Positions 10,323 through 19,823 of a DNA stretch of 53,635 nt are shown here, one piece after another. Location: contig JBGUUT010000013.1 of the NCBI GenBank assembly GCA_045133795.1, positions 1-53,635 of the forward strand, written 5' to 3'. Both the position numbers and the translations under genes were made by a program. Numbering within the stretch: position 1 is the first letter of the stretch; every line of letters starts with the position of its first letter. The notes under the pieces were generated by a model. The model did not search any database. It was given only the letters and a program-made list of their open reading frames with translations, and was not told where the DNA came from. Source of the DNA: RGIG8597 sp045133795. Lineage in GTDB: Bacteria > Spirochaetota > GWE2-31-10.

Positions 10323-11975
10323 ATGATTTTTCGTGCTTTTTTTGTAGCTTTATTTTTTATTATTTCTTTTATTTGTAACGCTGCATCTCTTACGGGGGAG
10401 GCGTTACAAATATTTGAAAATGTTTATCATACGAATGAGCGAGAGAAATCTTTTTTGACAGAAACTCTTTCAGATTGCGATGATACATATTTGTTAGATT
10501 GGTATATTTATTTTTGCGGAGAAAAGGATTATCGGGAATTACCGCGTTTGAGAGATTTCTATATTGAAAAAAGGACTTGTCTTGAAGATGAGTTACGTAA
10601 AACTTTTGGTTCCGTTGATGTACATTCTTTTTCAGTAGAACAACAAAAGAAATTTGCAGAATTATTGAATGTTCAATTACATAAGTTTTTCTTCAAAAAG
10701 TATAAAGCCGATTCTGATAATTTTTCGGAAATAGTAGATTACGGCAGATATAATTGTGTCAGTTCTTCGATTTTATATATGTTATTGTTATCTTATTTTG
10801 GGCTGAAAGCTACGGCAGTACAGACAACAGAACATGTTTTTGTAGTTGTATATTTTCCGGACGGAACAACTGTTGATGTGGAAACAACAAATGCTTACGG
10901 TTATGACCCCGGAAAGAAAAAAGAAGTTCTTGATGAATTAGGAAAAATTACCGGTTTTTCCTATGTAAAACAAAAAGATTATAAAAATCGTTTTAATATT
11001 TCGTTAAAATCGCTTTTGTTGCTTCCGGTTCATAACAGAAGTGCTTATTTTACCAAAATCGGAAATCATCAAGCTGCTTTACGTTTGTCTTGGTTTTTGA
11101 AACAGTGCAGAAATGATGAACGCGGCGACAGCGAATTTCATATTTGTTATTATAATCTCTTGGCGGATTTATCCTCGAAACGTAATTTTGAAACAGAATT
11201 ACGGTTGCTTTATTATTATCTTGAAAATATTAATGCAGAAAATGGCAGAATCCGTAAAATGCGTTTTCAGGCATTAACAGAAATGATATTGTCGTGTGAT
11301 TCAGATGAAGATTTTGATAATGTACAAGTTTTTTTTGATATAGAAAAAGATTTTTGTCGAACAAATGAAGAGAAAGATTTTAGGTTAATAGAAGATGCTT
11401 TTTATGTGAGTAAAGTTCAATTTTATTATAAAAGCAGTCGTATTGAAGATACCTATAAGGCAATTTCAGAAATTAAAGATAAGAAAAATAAATCAATCTT
11501 ATTGCGTAATACTTTTGCTGTTATTAATCAAAATTCTATAAAATCTGGCGACTTTGATACGGGACATAGGCTTTTATTACTCGGTAAAAAGCTTTTTCCG
11601 GATTATCAGGAAAGTTTACAAGCAATAATGACTTTTTGGAATAATTATTTGGTGTCTTTTACGCAACGTGGAGATTATATTCGTGCATTGACTTTATTGG
11701 AACAGGAAAAAGGTGAGCTTAAAGAAAAAGATAAATTAAAATTAATGCAGACTCTTTATAATTCTTATGCTTATTCGGAATATAAAGAGGGAAGATTTTT
11801 GAATGCTGCAGAAATTTGTGTACAGGCGAGTAAAATATTAGGAAAAGAAAAAGTTATTATGGAGAATATGAAAGTTTATTATTTAAATGCATTAAATCAG
11901 GCAAAAAAAGTCGGAGATTTAAAACTCGAAACAGAGATAAAAAATAAGATGTCTGTATATTTTTCAGATTTTTAA
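10323..11975 (+). CDS. Secreted transglutaminase-like (papain-fold) protein with helical repeats
   Basis: 550 residues. An N-terminal signal peptide (IFRAFFVALFFIISFICNAAS) indicates export. A transglutaminase-like core lies around residues 130-200, with Cys145 in GRYNCVSSS, His171 in TTEHVFVVV and Asp185 in TTVDVETTNAYG, which fits a Cys-His-Asp triad. The remainder, ~240-550, is helical and TPR-like. It starts 7 nt after the membrane coiled-coil gene without an obvious strong ribosome site, so translation is probably coupled. Bacterial members of this fold act as proteases or peptide/amide-modifying enzymes; the substrate is unknown here. The triad is seen, the activity is inferred. Confidence 0.75.
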   Translation: MIFRAFFVALFFIISFICNAASLTGEALQIFENVYHTNEREKSFLTETLSDCDDTYLLDWYIYFCGEKDYRELPRLRDFYIEKRTCLEDELRKTFGSVDVHSFSVEQQKKFAELLNVQLHKFFFKKYKADSDNFSEIVDYGRYNCVSSSILYMLLLSYFGLKATAVQTTEHVFVVVYFPDGTTVDVETTNAYGYDPGKKKEVLDELGKITGFSYVKQKDYKNRFNISLKSLLLLPVHNRSAYFTKIGNHQAALRLSWFLKQCRNDERGDSEFHICYYNLLADLSSKRNFETELRLLYYYLENINAENGRIRKMRFQALTEMILSCDSDEDFDNVQVFFDIEKDFCRTNEEKDFRLIEDAFYVSKVQFYYKSSRIEDTYKAISEIKDKKNKSILLRNTFAVINQNSIKSGDFDTGHRLLLLGKKLFPDYQESLQAIMTFWNNYLVSFTQRGDYIRALTLLEQEKGELKEKDKLKLMQTLYNSYAYSEYKEGRFLNAAEICVQASKILGKEKVIMENMKVYYLNALNQAKKVGDLKLETEIKNKMSVYFSDF

Positions 11976-12030
11976 TAATTAAGTGCGAATTGCGTATCGG
12001 GTATTTATATTGTTACAAAGAAGGTGTTTT

Positions 12031-13191
12031 ATGAAAAATAATTTTGTTGTGATATTTTTGATGTTTGCTTTTCTTGTTTTGTCTTGTAAAAAGCAAGAGA
12101 AAATTTTAACTATGTTGACAGATGATATTTTTATGCTTGATGTTGCAACATTATTTCAGGCAAAAAACTCTGATTTTAAAGTTCAGGTGACTTTAATTGA
12201 AAAAAATAAAGTCGGTATTTTTTCTGGAACTAAAAAAAATGAAACGGCACGTTATGATTTGATTGCCGGAGAATACTTTCCTTATGAGCCGTTGAGTTCT
12301 TCTCGTTTTTCAAAAATAGAATTGGATGATAATCAAAACTTTTATCCTTTTGAAAAAGATTTTCATCAGAAAACTAAGGAAATCGGAGTTATTTATTCTT
12401 ACGATTTTCCGGTGATTGTCGGGATAAAAGGGAAAGATGAATTGCCGGATTTTATTTCATTGGATGATTTTCAAAAAAAAGCATTAGAAGAATCGCATGC
12501 AGAAAATGGAGAAGAAGAATTTGTTTTTGTTCCGCAAATGACCGGTTTCCCGGAAATCGAATTTTATTTTATGGGACAAGATTTGTATTCAATTGCAGAT
12601 GGTAAAAATGTTTTTTCTATTTCCGGTATAAATAAACAATTTCAACGTTATCATTTTTTTAATCAAACAATTGCCGAAGATTCTCAAATTCATCGTTATA
12701 TGCGTAAAAATGAAAAAGTAGATTCAGACTTTTATATACATAATGGGATTTTACGTTACGATTTTCGATATTTTTCGGAAGCAAAAACTTTATCTGAGGA
12801 AAAATATAAAATTCATTTTATCAGCGATAATTCAACTTTATCTTTAAAACAAAATGTAATTGCATTAAATAAACTTTCCTTTTCCAAGAAAGAAGCGATG
12901 ATTTTTGTTAATTTTTTGCTTAGTCCTGAAAATCAAGAATACTTATATAAAGAATCAACATCTTTAAGGCAGGCATTGGCTTATAAAAATATTCATTTTC
13001 CGGTTGTTTCAGGAATAATGAATGATGTTACGACGGATAATTATGTCAATGATTTGAAATATTCGAATTTGGGAGATGAAAAACAGCTTCAAAAGTTTAT
13101 GAATATTTATCATACAACGATGGATTTGATTGCAAAAGACCGCTTAAAAAAAGAAGATTTTGCAGATTTTATAAATAAACAAATAGATTAA
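12031..13191 (+). CDS. Lipoprotein, solute-binding-protein-like
   Basis: 386 residues using the ATG at 12031, which follows AAGAAGGTG; the frame also opens upstream, but only this start gives a proper lipoprotein signal. The N-terminus MKNNFVVIFLMFAFLVLSC ends in a lipobox with Cys19. The mature part begins KKQEKILTMLTDDIFM and has the general feel of a type 1 extracellular solute-binding protein (late segment FVNFLLSPENQEYLY). The gene directly downstream is a sugar-type ABC ATPase, but no permease genes are nearby and a promoter lies between the two, so a transport link is not established. Periplasmic or outer-leaflet location is expected. Not recognised to a named family. Confidence 0.7.
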   Translation: MKNNFVVIFLMFAFLVLSCKKQEKILTMLTDDIFMLDVATLFQAKNSDFKVQVTLIEKNKVGIFSGTKKNETARYDLIAGEYFPYEPLSSSRFSKIELDDNQNFYPFEKDFHQKTKEIGVIYSYDFPVIVGIKGKDELPDFISLDDFQKKALEESHAENGEEEFVFVPQMTGFPEIEFYFMGQDLYSIADGKNVFSISGINKQFQRYHFFNQTIAEDSQIHRYMRKNEKVDSDFYIHNGILRYDFRYFSEAKTLSEEKYKIHFISDNSTLSLKQNVIALNKLSFSKKEAMIFVNFLLSPENQEYLYKESTSLRQALAYKNIHFPVVSGIMNDVTTDNYVNDLKYSNLGDEKQLQKFMNIYHTTMDLIAKDRLKKEDFADFINKQID

Positions 13192-13200
13192 AAAAAGTGT

Positions 13201-13229
13201 TTGACAGCTTAAATTAAAACAATTACCAT
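13201..13229 (+). promoter_or_regulatory. Sigma70-type promoter of the ABC ATPase gene
   Basis: TTGACA (13201-13206), a 17-nt spacer and TACCAT (13224-13229) lie just before the ATPase gene. The -35 box is perfect and the -10 box matches 4 of 6. Confidence 0.65.
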
Positions 13230-13259
13230 GAGCTATCTTAAAATTATGTCGGAGGCTGT

Positions 13260-14378
13260 ATGGCTGAAGTAGTATTAAAGGATATCGATAAAGTATATCC
13301 AGGAAATGTTAAAGTTGTTTTTAAAAACAACATCGAAGTTAAAGACAAAGAGTTTGTAGTTTTCGTAGGCCCATCAGGTTGTGGAAAATCAACTACTTTG
13401 CGTATGATTGCCGGTTTGGAAGATATTACTGCCGGAGATCTTTTCATTGACGGAAAAAGAGTAAATGATGTTGCACCAAAAGATCGTGATATTGCGATGG
13501 TTTTCCAGAACTATGCGTTGTATCCTCACATGACAGTATTTGATAACATGGCTTTTGGTTTGAAAATCAGAAAATTCCCTAAAGAAGATATAAAAGCTCG
13601 TGTAGATGAAGCTGCCGGTATTCTTCACATTGAAAATCTTTTGGACAGAAAACCTAAAGCTTTGTCCGGTGGACAGCGTCAGCGTGTTGCAATGGGACGT
13701 GCTATCGTTAGAAAACCAAAAGTTTTCTTGTTCGATGAACCTTTATCAAATCTTGATGCAAAATTGCGTGTTACAATGCGTGCTGAAATTTCAAGATTAC
13801 ACCAGAGATTACAAACTACAATGATTTATGTAACACATGACCAGGTAGAAGCTATGACAATGGCTGATAAAATTGTTGTAATGTATAATGGTCATATTCA
13901 GCAAATTGCTTCACCGTTGGAATTGTATAACAATCCTGCAAACAAATTTGTTGCTGGTTTTATCGGTTCTCCTCCTATGAATTTTATCAATGTTAAAATT
14001 GCAGAAGAGGGCGGAAAAGTTGTTGCAAAACATAATGATTTTACAATTACTCCGACTGCAGCTCAGCAGGAAGCTTTAAAAGCTTATATCGGAAAAGATG
14101 TAATTTTCGGTATTCGTCCTGAAGATATTTATGAAGATAATACAGCAAGTGACAGAATTAAAGCTACAATTGATGTTGTAGAACCTTTAGGTGCAGATCA
14201 GCACTTGTACTTATCAACATCTGATGGTTCACAGCTTATTGCTCGTGTAGATCCAAAAGTTGTTTGTAAACCAGGAGAAGTAAGAGAACTTGCAGTTCAT
14301 GTGGAGAAATCTCATTACTTTGATCCGGTTCCTTCTGTATCACCTACAGGAAAGTCTGAAGAGAAATGTATTATTTAA
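13260..14378 (+). CDS. ugpC: Multiple-sugar ABC transporter ATPase (MsmK/UgpC/MalK family)
   Basis: 372 residues, the usual length for this family. Walker A GPSGCGKST is at residues ~38-46, the Q-loop is in MVFQNYALYPHM, the signature is LSGGQRQR, Walker B is VFLFDEPLSNLDA and the switch His is in VTHDQVEA. A C-terminal TOBE/regulatory region includes FGIRPEDIY. These ATPases energise several carbohydrate ABC importers and often stand alone, as here: no permease genes are adjacent, so it probably serves remote transporters. It has its own promoter upstream and a terminator downstream. The symbol is a family-level choice (msmX or malK would be equally defensible). Confidence 0.92.
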   Translation: MAEVVLKDIDKVYPGNVKVVFKNNIEVKDKEFVVFVGPSGCGKSTTLRMIAGLEDITAGDLFIDGKRVNDVAPKDRDIAMVFQNYALYPHMTVFDNMAFGLKIRKFPKEDIKARVDEAAGILHIENLLDRKPKALSGGQRQRVAMGRAIVRKPKVFLFDEPLSNLDAKLRVTMRAEISRLHQRLQTTMIYVTHDQVEAMTMADKIVVMYNGHIQQIASPLELYNNPANKFVAGFIGSPPMNFINVKIAEEGGKVVAKHNDFTITPTAAQQEALKAYIGKDVIFGIRPEDIYEDNTASDRIKATIDVVEPLGADQHLYLSTSDGSQLIARVDPKVVCKPGEVRELAVHVEKSHYFDPVPSVSPTGKSEEKCII

Positions 14379-14400
14379 AATAAAATGTTTTTCTAAAAAG

Positions 14401-14451
14401 AAAAGCTGTAACTAGTGAAGTGAAATTGCTTTGCAGTTTACAGCTTTTTTT
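14401..14451 (+). terminator. Rho-independent terminator after the ABC ATPase
   Basis: AAAAGCTGTAA (14401-14411) pairs with TTACAGCTTTT (14438-14448), followed by a T run. Confidence 0.85.
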
Positions 14452-14480
14452 GATTTTCATAAATAAAAAAGTGGTATGTT

Positions 14481-15947
14481 GTGAAAAATATAAATTCAGA
14501 AGAACGGTTACAAGAGGCCGTAACAACAGGAAAACCTGTAATTATAAAAACATGTAAATTGAGTAGAGATACTGAAGAATATATTCTTCAAGTACTTGAG
14601 TTTTTTTTATGCCATATCGGAAAGTCTAAAATTCTAGACCAACTTTCATATTGTGTAAGAGAACTTTTGAATAATGCGAAAAAGGCAAATATGAAAAGGG
14701 CTTTTTTTGAAGATGAAAAATTGGATATAAGAAATCCTATAGATTATTCAAAAGGGATGTTGCTTTTTAAAGAGAAAACACTGAATAATGTAGAGCATTA
14801 TCTTGAGATACAGAAAAAAAATGATTTATATATCCAGGCTTATTTTAAAATAAAAAAATCTTTTCTTTTTATTGTAATTTCTAACAATTCACCTTTATTA
14901 CCGGTAGAGAAAGAACGAATCCTTTCAAAAATAAAAAAAGCTAAAAACTTTCGTTCTGTTGAAGAAACTTTTCAGGCGTTCTTGGATGATTCTGAAGGTG
15001 CAGGATTGGGGATTTTAATTTTAATATTAATGTTTCGTAAAATCGGAATAAGTGAGAAGCATATTGAATTTATTTCAGACGAAGATTTGACACATGTTAA
15101 AATTGATTTGCCGTTATCTTTGGTCGTTCGTGAAGATGGTGAAAAAATAAGTGATGAAATTGTTAAGGAGATTGATTCCATTCCTCCGATTCCGGCACAT
15201 ATTCAAAAAATTATGCATATGATGGAAGATGAAAATTTAAATTTAAAAGATTTAAATAAGGTTATCGGAAAGGATCCCGGATTAACGATTGATATCCTGA
15301 AAATGGTAAATTCTGCTTCTTACAGAAGAATTAATAAGATAGAGCGTGTTGATGTTGCTATTTCGATTGTAGGATTGAAAGGAATTAAGTTCTTGATTCA
15401 ATCTTATGGTGTTTTGAAAGCTTTGGAAGCAAAGTATGATAAAAAAAATCAGGAAGGTATTTGGAATCATTGTCATAGAGTTGCAAATATTGCAGCCAAA
15501 CTTTGTAAAATCTTTGATTTCCCGGATTTAGAAAATCAAGCTTATATTTGTGGATTGTTACATGATATCGGAAAGATTGTGGTTTTATCTTTGCATCGAG
15601 ATACTATCCAAAAAGTCCAGGGGTATTGTGAAAATAACGGCTGGAGAAAAAATACTTTAGATTGTTTGCTTGATGTAACTAATTCATTTTTAATTGGTGA
15701 AAAGATGGCCGAGAAATGGAATTTGAATTCAGAACTTTCTTATGTTATTTCGCACCAGATAGAACCTTTTAATAGTGACGATGATAAAATAATGTTAGTT
15801 AAACTTGTTTATTTGGCTAATGTTCTTGATAATATTTTAAATAACGGTGATGAATATTTAGAATATAAGGATTCGATACTGGAAGATTTTAATTTAAATG
15901 ATTCGATAGAGTTTGAGAAGGTGGTATCGTTGCTTAAAAATGAATAA
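14481..15947 (+). CDS. HATPase-HDOD fusion regulator
   Basis: 488 residues from a GTG start; the ribosome site is weak. The N-terminal half (~55-205) resembles a GHKL/histidine-kinase ATPase: an N-box-like CVRELLNNAKKAN and a G-box-like DDSEGAGLGILILIL. There is no obvious phospho-acceptor His domain. The C-terminal half (~225-430) is an HDOD domain, beginning SIPPIPAHIQKIM and containing LLHDIGK. HDOD proteins act in signalling, often alongside cyclic-di-GMP or stress control. The combination suggests an ATP-responsive or anti-sigma-like regulator, which is inference. It is preceded by a terminator and followed by metK with its own promoter, so it is probably transcribed alone. Confidence 0.8.
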   Translation: MKNINSEERLQEAVTTGKPVIIKTCKLSRDTEEYILQVLEFFLCHIGKSKILDQLSYCVRELLNNAKKANMKRAFFEDEKLDIRNPIDYSKGMLLFKEKTLNNVEHYLEIQKKNDLYIQAYFKIKKSFLFIVISNNSPLLPVEKERILSKIKKAKNFRSVEETFQAFLDDSEGAGLGILILILMFRKIGISEKHIEFISDEDLTHVKIDLPLSLVVREDGEKISDEIVKEIDSIPPIPAHIQKIMHMMEDENLNLKDLNKVIGKDPGLTIDILKMVNSASYRRINKIERVDVAISIVGLKGIKFLIQSYGVLKALEAKYDKKNQEGIWNHCHRVANIAAKLCKIFDFPDLENQAYICGLLHDIGKIVVLSLHRDTIQKVQGYCENNGWRKNTLDCLLDVTNSFLIGEKMAEKWNLNSELSYVISHQIEPFNSDDDKIMLVKLVYLANVLDNILNNGDEYLEYKDSILEDFNLNDSIEFEKVVSLLKNE

Positions 15948-15998
15948 TACAGTTATTCAATTTAAAAATAAAATCTAATCCTATCTAAATAAAATAAT

Positions 15999-16027
15999 TT
16001 GCTTTTTATTTTCTTTTATTCTATTAT
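15999..16027 (+). promoter_or_regulatory. Candidate metK promoter
   Basis: TTGCTT (15999-16004), a 17-nt T-rich spacer and TATTAT (16022-16027) lie 39 nt before the metK ATG. I saw no SAM riboswitch fold in the 119-nt gap. Confidence 0.45.
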
Positions 16028-16066
16028 GTACCTCTCATAAAGAAAATTATTTAAGGAGTTAAAAAA

Positions 16067-17236
16067 ATGACTGATAGAAAATATTTATTTACTTCAGAAT
16101 CAGTAAGTGAAGGACATCCAGATAAACTTGCTGACCAAGTTTCTGATGCAATTCTTGATGCTTGTTTAGCACAGGATCCAAAATCAAGAGTAGCTTGTGA
16201 GACTTTTACTACTACAGGTATGGTAATGGTTGGTGGTGAAATCACTACTAAGGCAGTACTTGATGTACAGGAAATTGTACGTGGTGTTGCTCGTAAAATT
16301 GGTTATACAGATGCTGCATACGGTCTTGATTGTGATTCAATGGCAGTTATGAACGTAATCCACACTCAGTCACCTGATATTTCTCAAGGTGTATCAGGAA
16401 TCGGTTTGGAAGAATTTAAAGGTCAGCAAGGTGCTGGAGACCAGGGAATGATGTTTGGTTATGCTTGTAACGAAACACCGGAATTGATGCCAATGCCAGT
16501 TATGCTTTCTCACAAAATTTTGTTGAAAGCTGCCGAACTTAGAAAAAGCGGTGCAATTAAATGGTTGCGTCCGGATTCAAAAAGCCAGGTAACAATTGAA
16601 TATGAAAATAATAAACCTGTAAGAATTGATACAGTTGTTGTTTCTCATCAGCACGATGATAATGTTTCTTATGATGAAATTAAGAAAACAATTATCGAAC
16701 AAATTGTTAAACCTGTTCTTGAACCTACAGGATTGTTGGATGAAAATGTTAAATATTTCATTAACCCAACAGGACGTTTTGTAGTTGGTGGACCTCACGG
16801 AGATTCTGGTTTGACTGGAAGAAAAATTATTGTTGATACATACGGTGGTATGGGTAGACATGGTGGTGGTGCTTTCAGTGGAAAAGACCCTTCTAAAGTT
16901 GACCGTTCTGCAGCTTATATGGCTCGTTATATTGCAAAAAATGTTGTTGCAGCACAATTGTGTGAAAGATGTGAAGTTGAACTTGCTTATGCAATCGGAG
17001 TTCCTTTCCCTGTATCTATTACTGTTGATACATTCGGAACTGCAAAAATTGCAGAAGAAAAAATTGAAGAAGCAGTAAAGAAAGTTTTTGACGCATCTCC
17101 AGCAGGAATCGTTAAAACATTAGATTTATTGCGTCCTATTTATCAGGAAACAGCATCTTACGGACATTTCGGTAGAGATTCATTCCCTTGGGAAAAAACT
17201 GATAAAGTAGAAGCTTTAAAAGCTGCTGTTAACTAA
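16067..17236 (+). CDS. metK: S-adenosylmethionine synthetase
   Basis: 389 residues, the standard length. It makes SAM from methionine and ATP in the cytosol. Family motifs are intact: FTSESVSEGHPDKLADQ at the N-terminus, QSPDISQGV, the GAGDQGMMFGYA signature, FVVGGPHGDSGLTGRKIIVD and the P-loop-like GGGAFSGKDPSKVDRSAAY. The AAGGAG ribosome site is 8 nt before the ATG. It stands alone, with its own candidate promoter and a strong terminator. Confidence 0.98.
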   Translation: MTDRKYLFTSESVSEGHPDKLADQVSDAILDACLAQDPKSRVACETFTTTGMVMVGGEITTKAVLDVQEIVRGVARKIGYTDAAYGLDCDSMAVMNVIHTQSPDISQGVSGIGLEEFKGQQGAGDQGMMFGYACNETPELMPMPVMLSHKILLKAAELRKSGAIKWLRPDSKSQVTIEYENNKPVRIDTVVVSHQHDDNVSYDEIKKTIIEQIVKPVLEPTGLLDENVKYFINPTGRFVVGGPHGDSGLTGRKIIVDTYGGMGRHGGGAFSGKDPSKVDRSAAYMARYIAKNVVAAQLCERCEVELAYAIGVPFPVSITVDTFGTAKIAEEKIEEAVKKVFDASPAGIVKTLDLLRPIYQETASYGHFGRDSFPWEKTDKVEALKAAVN

Positions 17237-17258
17237 TAATTTAATTGTCTAGTAAAAG

Positions 17259-17287
17259 AGAGTTGCATAATTGCAACTCTTTTTTTA
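17259..17287 (+). terminator. Rho-independent terminator after metK
   Basis: AGAGTTGCA (17259-17267), a 4-nt loop and TGCAACTCT (17272-17280), followed by a T run to 17287. Confidence 0.9.
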
Positions 17288-17348
17288 TATCAATAATATT
17301 GTAAAATATAGTTTTGGGATTGTATAACTTTTTCAGGAGGGGATTTTT

Positions 17349-18140
17349 GTGAGTGATATTGAGAGAATTAATTGTTCGGTTATTATTTTAGATGTAAGAA
17401 ATTTTACTCCGTTGATGAAAACGTATTCAATGAATCCGGACTTTTTGAGTATGATAAAAAATATTTATGAATATGGGTTACAAGTAACGAGTGCTTTTTG
17501 TCAAGCTGATGATTTTTATATTAATTCCAAAGGCGATGGCTTTTTATGTATTATTTTTGGTGAAAATCATTATGTAAAAGCTTATTTAATAGGGTTATTG
17601 CTGTTAAAACATGCAAGAAAATATTTTAATGATTTTTTTCAGGATAAGAAAGATTCCGGTTTGTATCCTTCTGAAGGTAGGGATTTTTTTGGAATAGGGC
17701 TGGAGAGCGGCAATGTTGATAAAATAGAAACAGAAGCGATTAATGGCAAGAAAGTTGAAACGTATTTGGGAAATGTAATTAATATTGCGGCAAGAATAGA
17801 AGCATTATCTAAAGAACACGGCAGAACAACAATGTTGTTTGGTCCTATGATTAATGATTTATTGGCAAAAAATCTTTTTGGTTTTCCTTATAATGAATTG
17901 ATAAGTAAGGCAAAAGAATTTTCGCCGGCGGAACTTTTAAGTGTTGAAGAACAGATGACTGATATAAATTACAAATTGTTATCCAGTTATATATTTGAGC
18001 ATACGTTAAAGGGGGTAGATAAACCATTACCGATTTTTAGAATATCTCCTACCCAGTTTAAAAATATGAATACAAAAGAATGGGATTTTCTTACAAAAAT
18101 TTCGTCAAATATAAGAATAATTTTTGAAAGTTTTTTTTAA
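17349..18140 (+). CDS. Stand-alone class III adenylate/guanylate cyclase
   Basis: 263 residues from GTG, preceded by AGGAGGGG. One class III cyclase domain, with no sensor or membrane part. Metal-binding Asp15 (ILDVRNFT) and Asp63 (SKGDGF) are present, as are the transition-state residues Asn145 and Arg149 in GNVINIAARIEAL. It should therefore be catalytically competent and make a cyclic nucleotide from ATP or GTP. The substrate choice cannot be read safely. No cAMP receptor gene is nearby. The ~200-nt AT-rich gap that follows has no clear terminator. Confidence 0.85.
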   Translation: MSDIERINCSVIILDVRNFTPLMKTYSMNPDFLSMIKNIYEYGLQVTSAFCQADDFYINSKGDGFLCIIFGENHYVKAYLIGLLLLKHARKYFNDFFQDKKDSGLYPSEGRDFFGIGLESGNVDKIETEAINGKKVETYLGNVINIAARIEALSKEHGRTTMLFGPMINDLLAKNLFGFPYNELISKAKEFSPAELLSVEEQMTDINYKLLSSYIFEHTLKGVDKPLPIFRISPTQFKNMNTKEWDFLTKISSNIRIIFESFF

Positions 18141-18339
18141 GTTGAGTTTTTTAAGGATTGGTATGTTAATATAGGCTATTACAAAAGTACAATTATTAGC
18201 TAAAATATTATTTTATAAATAATTTATTATTTTCCTTGAAATAATCTCTAAATAAAGTAACTAATATATTTTTGCTAAAATATTACCGTGTATTAGGTAA
18301 GATTTGTTTTTTTAATATTTTGAGAATGAAGAGGCGTAC

Positions 18340-19761
18340 ATGTTTCCTATTATATTATGTTCTATTATAGTCGGAATTTTTTTAATTCTGATAATTACCC
18401 TGGTTTCTAAAGCCAGAAAGAAAAAGAATATTAATAATCTGAAAGAAAAAGCCGGTAAGGCGGAAAAGGAAAATGCGTTATTGGCAATTGATGAGCTGCG
18501 TAAAATTATTAAGGCACAACCTTATGATTATGAAACAAGGAAAAAGCTTATAGATTTATATTTTCAGCAGAAAATGTATCTTCCGGCCGTTCGTGAATGT
18601 ATGGTTATGATTGATGCGTGTGCAACAGGTGCAGAAGTAAATGAACTTGTTTATACAAGAAAAATAGGAGAAGGTTATTTTCACCTGAAAAATTATGAAG
18701 AAGCAAAAAAATATTTCTTAATAGCAAGAAAGATTTCTAAGAATACAGACTTTTTGTCAAGTTTTTATCTGGGGAAGATAGAATTTGAGAATCAAAATAA
18801 TGATAAAGCTATTTATTTTCTTAATGAAGCAATGAAAATTGATTCGAGTAATCTTGAATTAGTACGTTTAAAAGGTGTTTTGAGTTTTAATATAGGTTCT
18901 TACCGTGAAGCAAGTTTGGCAATGGGAAAAATTGTTGCAGCAAATCCCGGAGATACAGAGGCAATTTATTATTTAGGTATATCTCTTTTTAGAATTAATA
19001 AATTTGTTGATGCAGTAAAATATCTTTCAATGGTAAGAAATGTTGCTTTGTATCAAATTGATGTAGAGTTTACACTGGCAACGATTTATAAGAAAAAAGG
19101 TGATTTGCCTAAAGCTGTTGAGGTTCTTACTGAAGTTCTTGATAGTGTTAAAAAAGGTACTATAACTAATTTCCCTCCGAATAAAGCATGTGATATTTAT
19201 TATCTTTTGGGAGATTGTTATGCGGCTTCAAGAGAAACTAACAGTGCGTTAGCTGCGTTCCAGGAAGTAGTAAATATTAACCCTCGTTATAAAGATGCTT
19301 CATTTAGATTGGAACATTGTTCTCAGTTGTCTGAAAATACTTTATTGGAAAGATTTCTTGTCGGAACAGTTAATGATTTTACTTCTATTTGTAAGATGTT
19401 TGTTAAATATTATGTTGCGAAATATTCACACCTCAGAGGTTCGGTAAAGTTTTTCTCTGCAGATATAAATTCTCGTGGTGAAATGGAAATCAGAGCAGAG
19501 GTTTCCAGTGGGAAGTATGCGACTGTTGTTTATTTTATATTTTTCCGTACTAACTCTACAATTGGTGATTTTACATTAAGAAGTGTATATAATATGCTCA
19601 AAGAAGAAAAAATAGACAAAGGAGTTTGTGTCACTGCAGGAACGTTTAGTCCGACAGCCGTTACTTTTATGGAATCACGAATGCTTGACGGTATTGATAA
19701 AGCTCAATTATCGCAAATATTGCAAGAAATGACTCCGTTAATACATAAAAAGAACATCTAA
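18340..19761 (+). CDS. Membrane-anchored TPR protein with degenerate Mrr-like C-terminal domain
   Basis: 473 residues. An N-terminal hydrophobic helix (~3-23, PIILCSIIVGIFLILIITL) is followed by a basic stretch, so a cytoplasmic body anchored to the membrane is expected. TPR-type repeats fill ~50-320 (for example YFHLKNYEEAKKYF and AIYYLGISLFRINKF). The last ~120 residues resemble the second half of an Mrr-type restriction-endonuclease fold: FTLRSVYNMLKEEKIDKG, GVCVTAGTFSPTAVTF. The expected QxK-type catalytic pair is not visible in VVYFIFFRTN, so nuclease activity is unlikely. TPR assignment is confident; the Mrr-like fold is recognition by pattern. Confidence 0.7.
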   Translation: MFPIILCSIIVGIFLILIITLVSKARKKKNINNLKEKAGKAEKENALLAIDELRKIIKAQPYDYETRKKLIDLYFQQKMYLPAVRECMVMIDACATGAEVNELVYTRKIGEGYFHLKNYEEAKKYFLIARKISKNTDFLSSFYLGKIEFENQNNDKAIYFLNEAMKIDSSNLELVRLKGVLSFNIGSYREASLAMGKIVAANPGDTEAIYYLGISLFRINKFVDAVKYLSMVRNVALYQIDVEFTLATIYKKKGDLPKAVEVLTEVLDSVKKGTITNFPPNKACDIYYLLGDCYAASRETNSALAAFQEVVNINPRYKDASFRLEHCSQLSENTLLERFLVGTVNDFTSICKMFVKYYVAKYSHLRGSVKFFSADINSRGEMEIRAEVSSGKYATVVYFIFFRTNSTIGDFTLRSVYNMLKEEKIDKGVCVTAGTFSPTAVTFMESRMLDGIDKAQLSQILQEMTPLIHKKNI

Positions 19762-19769
19762 TTAATAAG

Positions 19770-19823
19770 AATGCACTTTTAAAGGTTATTTTGATGAAAG
19801 TCAGTCCTTAAGGTGCATTTTTT
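19770..19823 (+). terminator. Terminator after the TPR gene
   Basis: AATGCACTTT (19770-19779) pairs with AAGGTGCATT (19810-19819) with one U-G pair, followed by a T run. Confidence 0.75.

Noticed and set aside
15948..16066. Possible SAM riboswitch before metK
   Set aside because: The leader is short, T-rich and lacks paired elements of any known SAM riboswitch.
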